64,000 nucleotides of DNA from Ferruginibacter sp. (lineage in GTDB: Bacteria; Bacteroidota; Bacteroidia; Chitinophagales; Chitinophagaceae). Positions within the stretch are counted from its first letter, which is position 1; the number at the start of each line of letters is the position of its first letter. Made by a program: the position numbers and the translations under genes. The DNA is taken from positions 1-64,000 of the forward strand of contig JACMLJ010000028.1 of NCBI GenBank assembly GCA_014379625.1, written 5' to 3'. This document shows positions 63,226 through 64,000 of this stretch, piece after piece. The notes beneath the pieces were generated by a model, which was given only the letters and a program-made list of their open reading frames with translations, did no database searches and was not told the origin of the DNA.

Positions 63226-64000
63226 TTAAATTTTAGCTTTAATTTTTTCATCATCTTTATCCGTAACAATAACATTCAGGAGCCCGGCAATGATCATCGA
63301 TATCCCCCCGATTACCAGCGCATAAATGCTTTCCTCCTTAAAAATACTTTTAATGAAAAAGCCCAGTATTGCGGCAGCAAATATTTGTGGTATCACAATA
63401 AAAAAATTGAATACGCCCATGTAAAACCCCATCTTATGCGGAGGTAAAGCTCCCGCCAGTATTGCATAGGGCATGGTTAAAGTAGATGACCAGGCAAGAC
63501 CCACACCTACCATGGGCAATAATAACAATTGGGGACTATGAATAAAAAACATCGATGCCAATCCAATCCCCCCAATCACCAAACTGATCATGTGTGTATA
63601 TTTTCTTCCAATACGTTTGGCGAGCATTGGCAACAGGAACGCGGTAATAGCCGACACCCCGTTATACACCATAAACATTACCCCCACCCAATCACCTGCA
63701 TCCTGGAATGTTTTAGAAGTAGTATCCGTTGTTTGGTAAGCATTTTGGGCAATGGCAGATGTGGTGTATATCCACATTGAAAAAAAAGCGAGCCAGGTAA
63801 AAAACTGCACGATGGCTAATTGCAACATTGTTTTAGGCATGCTAAAAATCCCCGTGCTAATTTCAACTATACCTTTAAAAAGGCCTTTTGTTTTTAATTT
63901 TTCCTTCTCCCAGGTCTCAATATTTTCAGGAGGAAATTCTTTGGTAGTGAACACCGTCCACAGTACCGAAGCAAGGAAAACAAAGCCACCGATATAAAAA
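63226..64000 (-). CDS. MFS sugar transporter, maltose/SLC45 type (partial)
   Basis: The frame is open from 64000 to the stop at 63226, so the N-terminal half lies beyond the window. The visible 257 residues have about six membrane spans, including QLAIVQFFTWLAFFSMWIYTTSA, VYNGVSAITAFLLPMLAKRIG, and GLAWSSTLTMPYAILAGALP, with KMGFYMGVFNFFIVIPQI. The FTWLAFF and TMPYAIL..ALP..KMG.YMG motifs fit the SLC45/sucrose-maltose MFS transporters that accompany GH13 enzymes in Bacteroidota. It probably imports maltose or maltodextrins into the cytoplasm. The 12-nt gap to the GH13 gene implies one operon. Confidence 0.85.
   Translation of the reverse strand, partial: FYIGGFVFLASVLWTVFTTKEFPPENIETWEKEKLKTKGLFKGIVEISTGIFSMPKTMLQLAIVQFFTWLAFFSMWIYTTSAIAQNAYQTTDTTSKTFQDAGDWVGVMFMVYNGVSAITAFLLPMLAKRIGRKYTHMISLVIGGIGLASMFFIHSPQLLLLPMVGVGLAWSSTLTMPYAILAGALPPHKMGFYMGVFNFFIVIPQIFAAAILGFFIKSIFKEESIYALVIGGISMIIAGLLNVIVTDKDDEKIKAKI

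Overview
The window reads as a chromosomal segment of a Bacteroidota bacterium, most likely a Chitinophagaceae-type member of the Chitinophagia. Supporting signs are a SusC/SusD glycan locus with a one-piece hybrid two-component sensor, a type IX secretion sorting domain, promoters of the TTG-N19/20-TAnnTTTG type, weak Shine-Dalgarno sequences, AT-rich DNA and 20-60 bp intergenic repeats of kinds common in this phylum. No rRNA, CRISPR array or intact insertion sequence was seen. The family assignment is inference.

Layout. 1-1.84 kb is a graveyard of gene fragments: the end of an outer-membrane barrel gene, a type I restriction HsdR piece, a frameshifted IS1595-type transposase, a group II intron 3' end with domains V and VI, and an SSB-like piece. 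Two near-identical 21-bp sequences sit at its edges. 2.1-6.9 kb holds a GlxA/AraC-type regulator divergent from a run of small metabolic and stress genes (SDR, SRPBCC, YCII, DoxX-like, a decayed DinB, an MDR oxidoreductase). 7.4-12.3 kb is mixed: a SnoaL remnant, a secreted intradiol dioxygenase with an extra C-terminal domain, an alpha/beta hydrolase, a truncated haemoglobin, an HxlR/SDR remnant junction, and a PadR plus membrane protein pair with a readable promoter and operator.

13.1-31.0 kb is the centrepiece, a polysaccharide utilization locus that fits beta-1,4-galactan (pectic rhamnogalacturonan-I side chains). The hybrid sensor is divergent from susC, susD, susE-like, a SusE-GH53 lipoprotein, a clan GH-A enzyme and a GH2-GH53 fusion. 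The inferred route is surface endo-cleavage, SusCD import, then further endo- and exo-cleavage to galactose. No arabinofuranosidase was seen, so the target may be a little-branched galactan.

31.6-40.8 kb holds tRNA-Gln with promoter and terminator, then a nitrogen-storage and salvage neighbourhood: divergent cyanophycin synthetase and cyanophycinase, followed by xanthine dehydrogenase subunits and XdhC. 40.9-43.8 kb has a Crp/Fnr regulator and a VOC dioxygenase, GNAT and esterase set resembling the quinone-detoxifying MhqO/MhqD pair. 43.9-47.4 kb carries an overlapping DUF1456-DUF2752-TM2 operon and a TonB-receptor-like barrel. 47.6-53.4 kb is one giant T9SS-exported protein (CBM9-like, 11 FnIII, PA14, glucose/sorbosone dehydrogenase-like). 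53.7-61.1 kb is mostly core or housekeeping (PPOX, membrane protein, rhomboid, MFS, DnaG, repeat protein). 61.4-64 kb starts a starch/maltodextrin module (GH13 and an MFS sugar transporter) cut by the window edge.

All family calls come from reading motifs in the translations; no database search was possible.
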